From Methylobacterium hispanicum (GTDB lineage: Bacteria > Pseudomonadota > Alphaproteobacteria > Rhizobiales > Beijerinckiaceae), in NCBI RefSeq assembly GCF_022179285.1, contig NZ_BPQO01000004.1:186001-250000 (forward strand): a stretch of 64,000 nucleotides of DNA, read 5' to 3'. A program made the position numbers and the translations under genes. This document shows positions 34,505-43,076 of this stretch, piece by piece (position 1 is the stretch's first letter; every line of letters begins with the position of its first letter). The notes beneath the pieces are model-generated. The model made no database searches. It was not told the DNA's origin and saw only the letters and a program-made list of their open reading frames with translations.

Positions 34505-35539
34505 ATGACCAGCATCCTGACCAACAGATCGGCCCTGATCGCCCTGCAGACGATGCGGATGGTCAACCAGCAGCTCGACGCGACAGGCAACCGGGTCTCG
34601 ACCGGTCAGCGCATCAGTTCGGCAGCAGACGGGGCTGCCTACTGGGCCATCGCCTCCACCCTGAAAGCCGACAATGGTTCGCTCGGTGCCCTGGAGGATG
34701 CGATCAGCCTCGACAGAAACTCGGTCGATGCCGCCGCGGTAGGCCTCACCAAGGTCATCGACCAGCTCAGGACGATCAGCAACGCCCTCGTGTCGGCCGC
34801 GAGCGCCAACACCGACCGCGGCAAGCTGCAGAACGACATCGAAGTCGCTCAGGTCGCGATAAGGAACTACTCGGACAACACGGTGATGAACGGCTCGAAC
34901 TGGCTCTCGATCGACTCGAGTAAGCCGGGCTTCAGCTTCGACATGGATCTCGTTTCGGCTTTCTCGCGCAAGAACGGGTCGGTGTCCGTCAGCACGACCA
35001 CGCTGAGCATCGGCTCGTTCTTCCTCTACGACGCCAATCCCGCGAATACGTCGAACGCCGATCTCGCCCAAGGCTGGGCAAACGTCGTCGCCGCAGTGAA
35101 CCGGGATACCTCCGCCAGCCTCGCCATCGCCGTGAGTCTCGGCGGCGGAGACCGGGGCGGCTTCATGGACACCGCCTATTACATCGGCGCCGGCTCCGAC
35201 ACGATGTCCGTTGCGACGCTCGACATGGAATCCCTCACGTCGTCGGATGCCGACCAGAGAAAGCTTCTGACCTATCTGAAGATCGTCGACGCGACCACGC
35301 AGCAGCTGCTGACCGGCGCCTCGAAGCTCGGCTCGATGTCGACCTTGCTGAAGGCCCAGCAGGAGTTCACCCGGCAGCTGATGGACATCAACACCTCGTC
35401 GATCGGCTCGCTCGTCGATGCAGACGTCGAGGAGGAGTCGACGAGGCTGAAGGCCCTGCAGACCCAGCAGCAGCTCGGCATCCAGTCGCTCTCGATCGCC
35501 AACGCCAGCTCTCAGAACGTCATGAGCCTGTTCCGATAG
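34505..35539 (+). CDS. fliC: Flagellin
   Basis: 344 residues, the filament subunit. N-terminal coil (MTSILTNRSALIALQTMRMVNQQLD ... RVSTGQRISSAADGAAYWAIA) and C-terminal coil (KLGSMSTLLKAQQEFTRQLMDINTSSIGSLVDADVEEESTRLKALQTQQQLGIQSLSIANASSQNVMSLFR) are both complete. The central domain is short, as in alphaproteobacteria. No other flagellar gene is nearby, so it is an orphan or alternative flagellin, probably secreted by a system encoded elsewhere. Confidence 0.93.
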   Translation: MTSILTNRSALIALQTMRMVNQQLDATGNRVSTGQRISSAADGAAYWAIASTLKADNGSLGALEDAISLDRNSVDAAAVGLTKVIDQLRTISNALVSAASANTDRGKLQNDIEVAQVAIRNYSDNTVMNGSNWLSIDSSKPGFSFDMDLVSAFSRKNGSVSVSTTTLSIGSFFLYDANPANTSNADLAQGWANVVAAVNRDTSASLAIAVSLGGGDRGGFMDTAYYIGAGSDTMSVATLDMESLTSSDADQRKLLTYLKIVDATTQQLLTGASKLGSMSTLLKAQQEFTRQLMDINTSSIGSLVDADVEEESTRLKALQTQQQLGIQSLSIANASSQNVMSLFR

Positions 35540-35605
35540 TCGGCGTGCTTCGGTATCCATCCCGTCGGTCGGCTGCAACGGCCTGATCGCTCGTCGGAGA
35601 AGGAC

Positions 35606-36115
35606 ATGCGGGAAGCCGAGCTCGATCACGCCTTCGCCGAGGGTCTCGAACGTTCCCCGCATCTACGCACGTGGTTGCTCGCCGGTGGCCGGTTCGCTCG
35701 CTACGCGCGGACGGCAAGGCTTATGCAGGCGGAGCAGGCCGCGGCCAGGAAGGCCGCCCACTGGTGGAAGCACTGGTGGTGCACGATGCCGGACGGCACC
35801 CAGGGCGAGACCGACATCTTCGCCGTCTTCGAGGATCCTTCCGCCGGCCGCTTCGCCATTCACGTCGAGAACAAGCCGCCCCACGGCGTGCTCGGGTACG
35901 CCCAGGCGGCCGCCTACCGGCGCCGGGCGGCCTTCAAGGCGAACGACCCGCGCTGGCTCGACTATAGAGACTTCGAGACGGTGTTGCTGGCCCCGGCCGC
36001 TTTCCTGGAGGCGCACGGCGAGTGCCTCCGGCAGTTCGACCGGGGGATCGCCTACGAAGAGGTCGCGGAGTTCGTGCCGCTGTTTGCCCGCGGGGCCGCA
36101 GCTGGAAGCAGCTAG
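35606..36115 (+). CDS. PD-(D/E)XK nuclease-like protein
   Basis: 169 residues. G-E-T-D-I-F-A-V-F...F-A-I-H-V-E-N-K-P (about residues 68-93) fits the acidic Asp followed ~20 residues later by E-x-K of the PD-(D/E)XK fold; GYAQAAAYRRRA follows like the next helix, and DYRDFETVLLAPAAFL the next strand. The N-terminus is helical (MREAELDHAFAEGLERSPHL). It probably cuts or binds DNA, though a nuclease-fold protein without activity is possible. Confidence 0.55.
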   Translation: MREAELDHAFAEGLERSPHLRTWLLAGGRFARYARTARLMQAEQAAARKAAHWWKHWWCTMPDGTQGETDIFAVFEDPSAGRFAIHVENKPPHGVLGYAQAAAYRRRAAFKANDPRWLDYRDFETVLLAPAAFLEAHGECLRQFDRGIAYEEVAEFVPLFARGAAAGSS

Positions 36116-36405
36116 CTGCCGGGGCGGTGGAGCCTCCGAGGACTCGTGCCTGGAAAGAGGACGGTACATCCCGCCTCCGTCTCGGCACCTTCGTGGTCGC
36201 TTCGGCTGTGGAGCCCAGCATCGGCGACCGGGCCTGCGGTCAGGGCCTTCGCGCAGCATTCGTTCAGCCGTAGCCCGTAAGGAATGGGAAACCCTCCCGT
36301 CCATCATTCCCGCACATTCCCCGAACCGCTCCGCCCGCATCCCCGTTGGCTTGCGGTGTGCTGCCACGATTCGCGGGCGCATGCTGCGCGAGGCCGGAGA
36401 AACGG

Positions 36406-37485
36406 ATGCCGGACAAGAAGGCCTTGCGGGTCGTCGTGCTCGACGACGGCGAGATGAACAACCTCCTGATGATTACGGCCCTGCAGCCGATCCCGGGATG
36501 CACGGCGCACGATTTCACAGTACCGGCCCAGGCGCTCGCCTTCGCTTCGGTCCACGCGGAAGAGATCGGAGTCTTCGTCACCGACTACGAGATGCCAGGC
36601 ATGAACGGCGTCGAGGTCATTCGAGCGCTCCGCCGCATCCCGGGGCTCGCGACCGTTCCGGTCGTCATGGTCACGAGCTTCGATCAGCGGAGCTTGCGCC
36701 GGGAGGCGCTTGAGGCCGGAGCGACCGACTTTCTCGCCAAGCCAGCGGATCCGGTCGAGATCCGGGCGCGCGTGTCTAACCTTCTCGCCCTGTCGTGCGC
36801 GCTCATGGCACAGCGCGACCACGCCGCCCAGCTCGCGCGCGAGGTGGCCGCCGCCGTGTCCTTGGTGGAGGAGCGCGAGCGCGAGATCGTCTCCACGCTG
36901 ATGCGCGCGGCCGAGAACCGGGACACCGACACGGGCGACCACATCGCCCGCGTCTCCGCGTATGCCGGCCTGATCGCGGACGCGCTCGGAATGCCGGCGG
37001 CCGAACGCCGGCAGCTCTGCCTCGCCGCGACCATGCACGACGTCGGCAAGATCGGTGTTCCGGACGCGATCCTGCTCAAGCCGGGCGCGCTCACGCCCGA
37101 GGAGCGTCGCGAGATGGAGCGGCATGCCGAGCGGGGCTGGCGCATCCTCGGTGGCAGCGCCTCGCCGGTGATGCGGCTCGCGGCCGAGATCGCGCTCAGC
37201 CACCACGAGCGCTGGGATGGGACCGGCTACCCGCATGGCTTGGCGGGCGAAGCGATCCCACTCTCCGGCCGCATCGTGGCGGTGGCCGACGTCTTCGACG
37301 CGCTCACCACGGAGCGCCCCTACAAACAGGCTTGGCGGGCCGAGCGCGCCAAAGCTTACCTCGTCGAGAACGCCGGCACCCATTTCGAGCCGCGCGTGGT
37401 CGAGGCCTTCCTGGCTCGCTGGCTTCAGGTAGAGGCCGGAGTCGTGGCGATGCAGGCTACGGAGTGCCTGCCCGATGCCGCGTGA
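36406..37485 (+). CDS. Receiver / HD-GYP protein
   Basis: 359 residues. Residues ~8-125 form a receiver (V-V-L-D-D-G, phosphoacceptor in V-F-V-T-D-Y-E-M-P-G, Thr/Ser in V-M-V-T-S and Lys in L-A-K-P-A-D). Residues ~165-345 are an HD-GYP domain: E-N-R-D-T-D-T-G-D-H-I-A-R-V, HDVGKIGVPDAILLKPG, HHERWDGTGYPHGL and D-V-F-D-A-L-T-T-E-R-P-Y-K. All metal ligands and GYP are present, so it should hydrolyse cyclic-di-GMP in response to phosphorylation. Confidence 0.92.
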   Translation: MPDKKALRVVVLDDGEMNNLLMITALQPIPGCTAHDFTVPAQALAFASVHAEEIGVFVTDYEMPGMNGVEVIRALRRIPGLATVPVVMVTSFDQRSLRREALEAGATDFLAKPADPVEIRARVSNLLALSCALMAQRDHAAQLAREVAAAVSLVEEREREIVSTLMRAAENRDTDTGDHIARVSAYAGLIADALGMPAAERRQLCLAATMHDVGKIGVPDAILLKPGALTPEERREMERHAERGWRILGGSASPVMRLAAEIALSHHERWDGTGYPHGLAGEAIPLSGRIVAVADVFDALTTERPYKQAWRAERAKAYLVENAGTHFEPRVVEAFLARWLQVEAGVVAMQATECLPDAA

Positions 37486-37726
37486 GGAGAAGCTCGTCGG
37501 CGGCTCGGCCTCTGAGTGCGCCGGGCGCCGCCTCTTGCCGCACACCCGGCATCGCCAGGATCCGCAGAGCCAAGTCGATCTCGGCGGTCGTCTCGCCGTT
37601 CTCGATCTCGGGGTCTCAGCGTTGCGTCGTGCCGACCTGTCTGGCCAGCTTGGCTTGCGTCCAGTTGCGCCCGCGGCGCTTGGAGCAGATCACCATGCCG
37701 ACGACCTTTGGACTGCCGACGCGCAA
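37457..37726 (-). pseudogene. XRE/HipB-type regulator, broken by a stop codon
   Basis: Read on the minus strand from TTG 37726 the frame gives a helix-turn-helix (R-R-G-R-N-W-T-Q-A-K-L-A-R-Q-V-G-T-T-Q-R) directly followed by TGA and then D-P-E-I-E-N-G-E-T-T-A-E-I-D-L-A-L-R-I-L. In intact relatives this reads '...TQRWISEIENGkptAEI...', so the usual Trp codon TGG has become TGA. The rest is open to 37457, overlapping the end of the HD-GYP gene. No hipA-like partner is present. Confidence 0.6.
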
Positions 37727-37961
37727 AGGTGCCCCCGATTGCGTAATGCCGAGCGCACATCGCGAGGCGATTGCCGGGCAATGATCAAGTTTATCAGGTT
37801 TATCAATTGTCGATCAGTGGCTTGCGCCTTGCGTTACTTCCTGGCTTGGCAAGAAGAGCATTGACGGGCGGCAGCGTCCTTCGCTGAGAGATGTGCGGAG
37901 CAGTCTTCAGCGATTGCGCCAACAATATGCGCAGCCGTACAACAGCACGCGAACTGGCGCT

Positions 37962-38111
37962 TCAGCGCCATCCGAGCAGCACGATAAAGCTGGAGAAGGC
38001 AAAGGCTGAGGTCATGACGATGAAGGCTAGCGCGTCCATTCCGATCCGGTACCGGCCGGTCCAATACGAACCAATCACGCGCTCGGTCGCTGCGACACGA
38101 TGCCCGCACAC
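37962..38111 (-). CDS. Tiny membrane protein (weak)
   Basis: 49 residues from GTG 38111: a C-G-H start, a short basic part (VIGSYWTGRYRIG), then one membrane helix (MDALAFIVMTSAFAFSSFIVLLGWR). Base composition is less G+C-rich than the surroundings. A shorter version could start at the internal Met. No homologue recognised. Confidence 0.3.
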   Translation of the reverse strand: MCGHRVAATERVIGSYWTGRYRIGMDALAFIVMTSAFAFSSFIVLLGWR

Positions 38112-38797
38112 CGTCGTAGAGAAGGTCTAGGCGTGCGGCGAGCGCTCTCGTGGTGACATGGGCCCTCGAAGCAATGAATTGAGGTGGAGGACGGATCGCA
38201 CTCGAAGCTTGGCTCGATATCCGAGCGCAAGATGTCCCGCTTCAGAGCGGCCGACCGCTGTCGATGCAAGCTCCGCTTCGCCGGCGGGGAGCCAAGCCTG
38301 GGCGCGGCGTGCGACCGGGAGTTCAAGTCGAGGTTGTCTAAAAAACGACGGAAATTGCTATCGGTCCGTATCGCTATCCAAGGCATCCTTCAGAGCACCC
38401 GTTGATAGGCGTCCAATCCAGCGGCTGGCGCCTTAAACCTTACGATTGCGTGGACGCTCACCAGATGCTCACTCGCGTTCTCGGCCCCATGTGCCTTCGC
38501 ATCATCGGCACGCCGCTCTTTGGGTGGCCGGTGCGAGCGGTCACCCTGTTGATTTCGGCGGAGGCCCCGTCCCGACGAGCGGTTCCCGGCCGCGGGACCG
38601 GTTCGGTCGCGCCGGTGAGATAGAGGTGGAAATCGTCGATAAGCGGCAGAGGTCGTGCCCCCGGGAGAACGCCGAGCGACGTGACGCAGACTGAGCGCTG
38701 GCGATCCGGCGCCGATGCGCACGAAAATGAACCGGGACCCAACCCCTGGTCCTTCCGGCAGACCGGAGCATCGGCAGGGAGCTTGTCCGAAACCCGG
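38112..38797 (+). other. Intergenic region with no supported gene
   Basis: Nearly 700 bases, with short overlapping frames on both strands, none with plausible composition. Moderately lower G+C in the first half. With the broken XRE gene and the tiny ORF beside it (37457-38111) it looks like a decayed stretch. Confidence 0.4.
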
Positions 38798-39820
38798 TCA
38801 GAACGGCACGTCGAGATCGCTGTCGTCCATGGTCGTGCTGCCCCAGGTTCGACCGGATTTCTCTCGGACGGCGGGTGCGGCGACCGTCGCACGACCCAGG
38901 CCGCCCCCGACCTTGCCGCCACCCGTACCGACCGCGGCTGCGGCAGGCTGCGCCAGCGGGGGACGCGTGGCCGACGTCGGCCTGACGATGGGGCCGGCGT
39001 TCCGCTGCGGCACGGGAGTGCGGGGCTGCGCCACGCCCGCGACGGCACCTCCGGCGGAGGGGGCGCTGGTTCGTGCCGCCCCACCGCCTACGCTGGGACG
39101 GGTAGGAGGTGGATTGGGCACGGATCCCGGCATGCGCGCCTGCACGGGAGGACGTACTTGTCCCGTCGTCGCAGGCGGCTGAGCCGGAGCCGACCGTCCG
39201 CCGACGAGTGAGGGGCGGCCTACGCCGATCTGCGGAGGACGGGCGGCAACGGTTGTGCGTCCCGTCTGAGGGACGAGTTCGTCGGAGGGAGCGCGATCAG
39301 CGCCTTCGTCCGTGGTCGCGCGATCCACGGCAGGAGCCGACGGCTGCCCGACCTCCTGGTCCTGACGGACCCTTTCAGGCGGGCGGCCGAGATCGGGCAG
39401 GGCAGGGGCTACCGGTTCGGGCACGGCCGCAGCGAGGTCGCGGGCCGCTTCGTGATCAGCCACGACCGGAGGTGGCTCGTGCGGGATCTCGCGAACCTCG
39501 AAGGACTTGAAGGCGAGCCGGCCACCGTGAGGCGGCACCGAGACGAAGGCTTGGCCATCTTCGGCATAGGAGAGGGCTCCGTGCACCTCGACGTGCCGGC
39601 CCCGGGCGCCTTCGGCCTTCGCGGCGTTGACGAAGGACTGATTGTAGACGCGGACTTGGTGGTTGACCGTGCGCTCGACCGGCGCTCCGCTGCCACGGTC
39701 GCGATGGACCACGACCTCCTCGATCACGAGCGTCGCGACGTCGTTCCCGCTGCTGTGCCTGCGGATGACGGGGTCGTCCTTGAGCCGTCCCAGTAGGATG
39801 CAGACGTTCATTGTCGACAT
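38798..39820 (-). CDS. ssb: Single-stranded DNA-binding protein with very long tail
   Basis: 340 residues. Residues 1-115 form the OB fold (MNVCILLGRLKDDPVIRRHSSGNDVATLVIE ... VRVYNQSFVNAAKAEGARGRHVEVHGALSY). The last nine residues, D-D-S-D-L-D-V-P-F, are the acidic tip that recruits partner proteins. Between them lies a 200-residue Pro/Ala/Gly/Arg-rich disordered linker, about twice the usual total length. The OB domain differs from housekeeping SSB, as in plasmid or phage-encoded copies. ATG 39820 or 39811 starts it. Confidence 0.85.
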   Translation of the reverse strand: MSTMNVCILLGRLKDDPVIRRHSSGNDVATLVIEEVVVHRDRGSGAPVERTVNHQVRVYNQSFVNAAKAEGARGRHVEVHGALSYAEDGQAFVSVPPHGGRLAFKSFEVREIPHEPPPVVADHEAARDLAAAVPEPVAPALPDLGRPPERVRQDQEVGQPSAPAVDRATTDEGADRAPSDELVPQTGRTTVAARPPQIGVGRPSLVGGRSAPAQPPATTGQVRPPVQARMPGSVPNPPPTRPSVGGGAARTSAPSAGGAVAGVAQPRTPVPQRNAGPIVRPTSATRPPLAQPAAAAVGTGGGKVGGGLGRATVAAPAVREKSGRTWGSTTMDDSDLDVPF

Positions 39821-39940
39821 GTTTCGGTTGCGCCCCGACGGTTCCTGAAGGAACACGACGTGAACGAGTAAGCCCGGAATTCGGTTGCCTGTAAAGGATG
39901 CGCGACGAGGGGGCTTGCGGTCCTGCACCACCGGCCCGAG

Positions 39941-39953
39941 AATCGAAGGAATG
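39941..39953 (-). repeat. 13-base core of the dispersed motif, upstream of ssb
   Basis: Reverse-strand CCATTCCTTCGAT, matching 13 of the 16 bases of the copies at 6459 and 43737, located 121 bases before the ssb start and in the same orientation relative to the gene. Confidence 0.4.
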
Positions 39954-39991
39954 GGCCTTTGGGTCCGCTGCTGTCCTTTCGGAGATCGCGG

Positions 39992-40141
39992 ATGATGTCG
40001 TTCCCCGGCCCAAGGCCTGCCGGAGACCGCTCCGGCGTGTGGCCCTGCGGTAAGCACGCCGCGCGCGGCTGCATGCCTGCCGGGATCGGCTTCCTCGCCG
40101 GGGAGGCGCGCCTCGGGATCGTCCGGGGGCAGGTCGCTTGA
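39992..40141 (+). CDS. Small hypothetical protein
   Basis: 49 residues from ATG 39992 (MMSFPGPRPAGDRSG...), with GGAGAT upstream and a stop that overlaps the TTG start of the next gene (TTGA). Two Cys (WPCGKHAARGC) six to seven residues apart. Function unknown. Confidence 0.4.
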   Translation: MMSFPGPRPAGDRSGVWPCGKHAARGCMPAGIGFLAGEARLGIVRGQVA

Positions 40142-40509
40142 GCATCGTCCTCGCCGCCAAGGTATCCCGCGTCGGAGGCGTCGTGGTCCGCTGCCGCAGC
40201 GATACCCTGCGCGGTGCCGCGGAGGCCGCCCGCCAACGCTTCTCCGCATCCGCCGCCGTCATCGCCGAGATCGAGCGCGATGCTCCCGATCTGCCGTGCA
40301 AGCTCGTCGCGCAGCGCCTGCTGTCGGCGGCCACGTCGACGGAGGGGGCTCCCTTCGAGGCCGGATTCTACGACGCCGCCGGCGACGCGCTGAGACGGCT
40401 GCATGGTGGCGGCTTCGATTTCGACGAGGCCATCGGCTTCGTGGAGGCGCTCGAGACGGCAGCCGGCATTCCGCTGCCCGCGCCGCAGCTCCAAGGCCAT
40501 GACGACTGA
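40138..40509 (+). CDS. Hypothetical protein (TTG start)
   Basis: 123 residues from TTG 40138. Helical, Ala-rich (LRGAAEAARQRFSASAAVIAEIERDAPDLPCKLVAQRLLSAA) with F-D-F-D-E-A-I-G-F-V-E-A-L-E near the end. Coupled to the preceding small gene by 4 bases. No family recognised. Confidence 0.55.
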   Translation: MSIVLAAKVSRVGGVVVRCRSDTLRGAAEAARQRFSASAAVIAEIERDAPDLPCKLVAQRLLSAATSTEGAPFEAGFYDAAGDALRRLHGGGFDFDEAIGFVEALETAAGIPLPAPQLQGHDD

Positions 40510-40837
40510 AGACGCCGCCCTTGGGTCGCCGTCGAACGCACAGTGACGAGGCATCCTGGAGAGCCGAAGGCCTCGGACGCTTGTGCCCGACAAGAGCGCT
40601 CGCAGCCTCTTAGATTTGCCGGACGGGTCGCCGCACGCGTGCTCGAAGCCGCCGCGCCCCAGCCTGAGCCGTCCGAAGCCGGCAGGTTCCTGGGGATCGG
40701 CAACTCACACCTTCGTGGAAAGTGCCGACGTCCCTTGCACGGCCGTCTCCGGAGTCCAGATGCAGATCGTGCGCACGCTCGGTTGTTCCACGACCTGTCG
40801 GCGGCCGGCGGCACGGAGATCCAACGAGCGAGATCAG
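40510..40837 (+). other. Intergenic region upstream of the XRE regulator
   Basis: About 330 bases without a supported gene. Open frames in it are Arg/Pro-rich read-through of the wrong phase. It should contain the promoter of the XRE gene; no clear -35/-10 pair is visible. Confidence 0.35.
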
Positions 40838-41296
40838 ATGGCAGGCAAATCCGCGACCGACTTCGACAAGCTGCTCGGTGAGCGTATCTTGGCATTCCGC
40901 ACGGCTGCGGGCTTGACCCAGCGCGAGGTCGCCGACGCGCTGGGGGTGTCGGCCGCGCAGCTGCAGAAGTACGAGAAGGGCTCGAACTGCCTCAAGGTGA
41001 ATACGCTTCCGATCCTCGCCGGCCTGTACGGCCGCGGGATCGAAGACTTCTTCGATATCGAGGCTGTAGGAAACGGCAACACGTCGCCGGCCGACAAAGG
41101 CACCGTGACGGTTGCCGAAGCCGCCAACATGCTCGCCCAGACCGTCGGCCGGTTGGAGCAGGCGACCGGACTGGTGAAGAGCGCGCTCGCGCAAGCCGCA
41201 CGCTCACCGGAGACGATGGAAGAAGCGGGGGCTGCACCCCCGACCAAGCCGCGCGCCAAGCTCCAGCCGCGCGGGCCCGAAACCGGCCTCGGCTGA
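40838..41296 (+). CDS. XRE-family helix-turn-helix regulator
   Basis: 152 residues. The HTH is at residues ~14-65: RILAFRTAAGLTQREVADALGVSAAQLQKYEKGSNCLKVNTLPILAGLYG, with the 'T-Q-x-x-[V/L]-A..lGvs...i.kyEkG.n' signature of alphaproteobacterial XRE regulators. The C-terminal ~80 residues (EAANMLAQTVGRLEQATGLVKSAL) are helical and may oligomerise. Likely a repressor of its own or neighbouring genes. Confidence 0.85.
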   Translation: MAGKSATDFDKLLGERILAFRTAAGLTQREVADALGVSAAQLQKYEKGSNCLKVNTLPILAGLYGRGIEDFFDIEAVGNGNTSPADKGTVTVAEAANMLAQTVGRLEQATGLVKSALAQAARSPETMEEAGAAPPTKPRAKLQPRGPETGLG

Positions 41297-41516
41297 CGGT
41301 CCGGCGGCGGCAGGTAGGGCCCGGTGGGCTTAGGCGGCGAGAGACTGCAGATGCGTCGGCAGTCCTTCGGACGCGTAAGAGCCGAGGATCCTGCCGCCAC
41401 ATCGCCGCGACGGGCGCCCGGGCAGTTCGACTTCTCCGCCGACACGTTTCCAAAAGCCCCTGACCGCCTCCGCCACCGCGACGATGAGGTCGGCCTTCGA
41501 TTGGCCGATACGCAGG

Positions 41517-42719
41517 TCAGGCTGCGAAGCCGACGGACCTAGCGCCTGGGGATGGCGCGTGGCCTCTGACGCGATTGCGACCTGCCCTCTTGGCTGCATA
41601 CAGGGCGTCGTCCGCGCGCTTCACGAGGAAGGCCGGCTCGGCGTCGACGACGCGATCGCGAACCGCGATCCCGGCGCTGACGGTCAGGACGCCGCCCTCG
41701 GCAAGCCCGGGATGCGCGATGCCGAGCCCTTCCACCAGGGCCCGAGCCTTCTCGGCGACGGCACCAGCCGATCGCGTGTCCGTTCCCGGTATCAGAGCGG
41801 CGAACTCCTCGCCGCCGTAGCGGGCGAGGAGGCCGACGCTCCCCACCGCCGCCGCCAGTGCGTCGGCGACCTGCCGGATGCAGCGGTCGCCCTCCGCATG
41901 GCCCGCGGTGTCGTTCAGCAGCTTGAAGTGATCGATGTCGAACAGGATCACGCTGGGGCCGGGACCTGCCGCCTTCCAGATCTCGGCAAGGCGCAAGTCG
42001 AACAGCCGCCTGTTGGCGGTTCCCGCGAGAGGGTCGGTCTCCGAGAGATGCGCCAGTCTCTCGTTGGCGCGCGATAGCTCGACAGCCTGTGCCCTCTCTC
42101 TCAGACTCAGGAGAAAGCCGCGCTTCGCCTCCCACTCCCTGGAGTAGTTCAATTTGATGGGCACCAGCGTGAGGCTGGCGACGAGCAGCGGAATGCCGTT
42201 CGTCCCGACGCCGACGTAGCCGAGCAGCGCGACGCCTACGAGGTAGACCGTGCAGGCGGATACACAGAACCATAGGCTGTGGCGGAACGAGAGCGGCGCG
42301 ATCATCCCCACGACGAGCGGGATGATCGCAGCCAGGACGAGATAGGTGTTCGCGTGCTCCGCCGGTGCCTGACCGGCGCTGTTGAGTGTGACAGCCATGT
42401 CGACGAGCGCCGCAAGGGTCACGGCGGCCGTCTGCCGGCGGCGGGACGGCCGACCCCGGCAGGCCAGGATCGCCAGAAGGGTCGAGGGCACCACGACGCC
42501 CAACGTCGCCACCATCGGAATCCAGAACCGTTCGGCTCCGAAGGCATCCAGGTCAGCCTTGAGCGACAGGAGGTTGAAGGCGGTGAAGACCAGGAGCCAG
42601 GACTGGACGAAGAGGCCGCTCCGGGGCTCGGTCTCAGTCCTGTACAAACCCTCGAGTTCCCCGGGCAGCCTAAGGGCGTGCCAGGGACGCGCGAGGCCGC
42701 GGTCGATCTCTGAGGCCAT
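41517..42719 (-). CDS. Membrane diguanylate cyclase (GGDEF)
   Basis: 400 residues. Five to six membrane helices (residues ~40-220) form an input domain, followed by a short coil (ERAQAVELSRANERLAHLSETDPLAGTANRR). The GGDEF domain has the GTP-binding I-L-F-D-I-D-H-F-K-L-L-N-D and catalytic A-R-Y-G-G-E-E-F. The product inhibition site RxxD upstream of GGEEF is absent (VGSVGLLARYGGEEF), so the enzyme may not be feedback-inhibited by cyclic-di-GMP. Confidence 0.92.
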   Translation of the reverse strand: MASEIDRGLARPWHALRLPGELEGLYRTETEPRSGLFVQSWLLVFTAFNLLSLKADLDAFGAERFWIPMVATLGVVVPSTLLAILACRGRPSRRRQTAAVTLAALVDMAVTLNSAGQAPAEHANTYLVLAAIIPLVVGMIAPLSFRHSLWFCVSACTVYLVGVALLGYVGVGTNGIPLLVASLTLVPIKLNYSREWEAKRGFLLSLRERAQAVELSRANERLAHLSETDPLAGTANRRLFDLRLAEIWKAAGPGPSVILFDIDHFKLLNDTAGHAEGDRCIRQVADALAAAVGSVGLLARYGGEEFAALIPGTDTRSAGAVAEKARALVEGLGIAHPGLAEGGVLTVSAGIAVRDRVVDAEPAFLVKRADDALYAAKRAGRNRVRGHAPSPGARSVGFAA

Positions 42720-43076
42720 GTGCGGTCGAACGGTCTGGTTGTGGTCGGCACATGTTCGCACATACGACCTTGACCGATGTTTAAGGGCCTTTACAAATTG
42801 CGAGGCGATCTGATGCGGGCCGTGCAAAGTCGCGATCCCGGACAGGCAGTCGTGTTTCCGGTCTCCTCGACGCGCGTCCAACCAATCCGAGATCAGGCAA
42901 TTGAACCTGCTGCTCGAGCTGCGTTTCAGGTGGGATATGAAACGCATCCAAGGTGGACGGTTCGACGTATATCCACTACAAACCGCTTCCGCGATATAGG
43001 TATTTGGGCATTCGGTAGTGGCGTCTCATTTATAGAGCCGTGCGGCGACCCGTCGTGTCGCCGGGGTGGGCCGCAT
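42720..43076 (+). other. Intergenic region, AT-richer
   Basis: Between the GGDEF gene (minus, starts at 42719) and the end of the CapW/BrxR-like gene. Relatively AT-rich near 42780-42800 and 42970-43035, suited to the promoter of the cyclase gene. The words TTTAAGGGCCTTTA and ATATAGGTATTTGG stand out. No gene supported. Confidence 0.4.
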
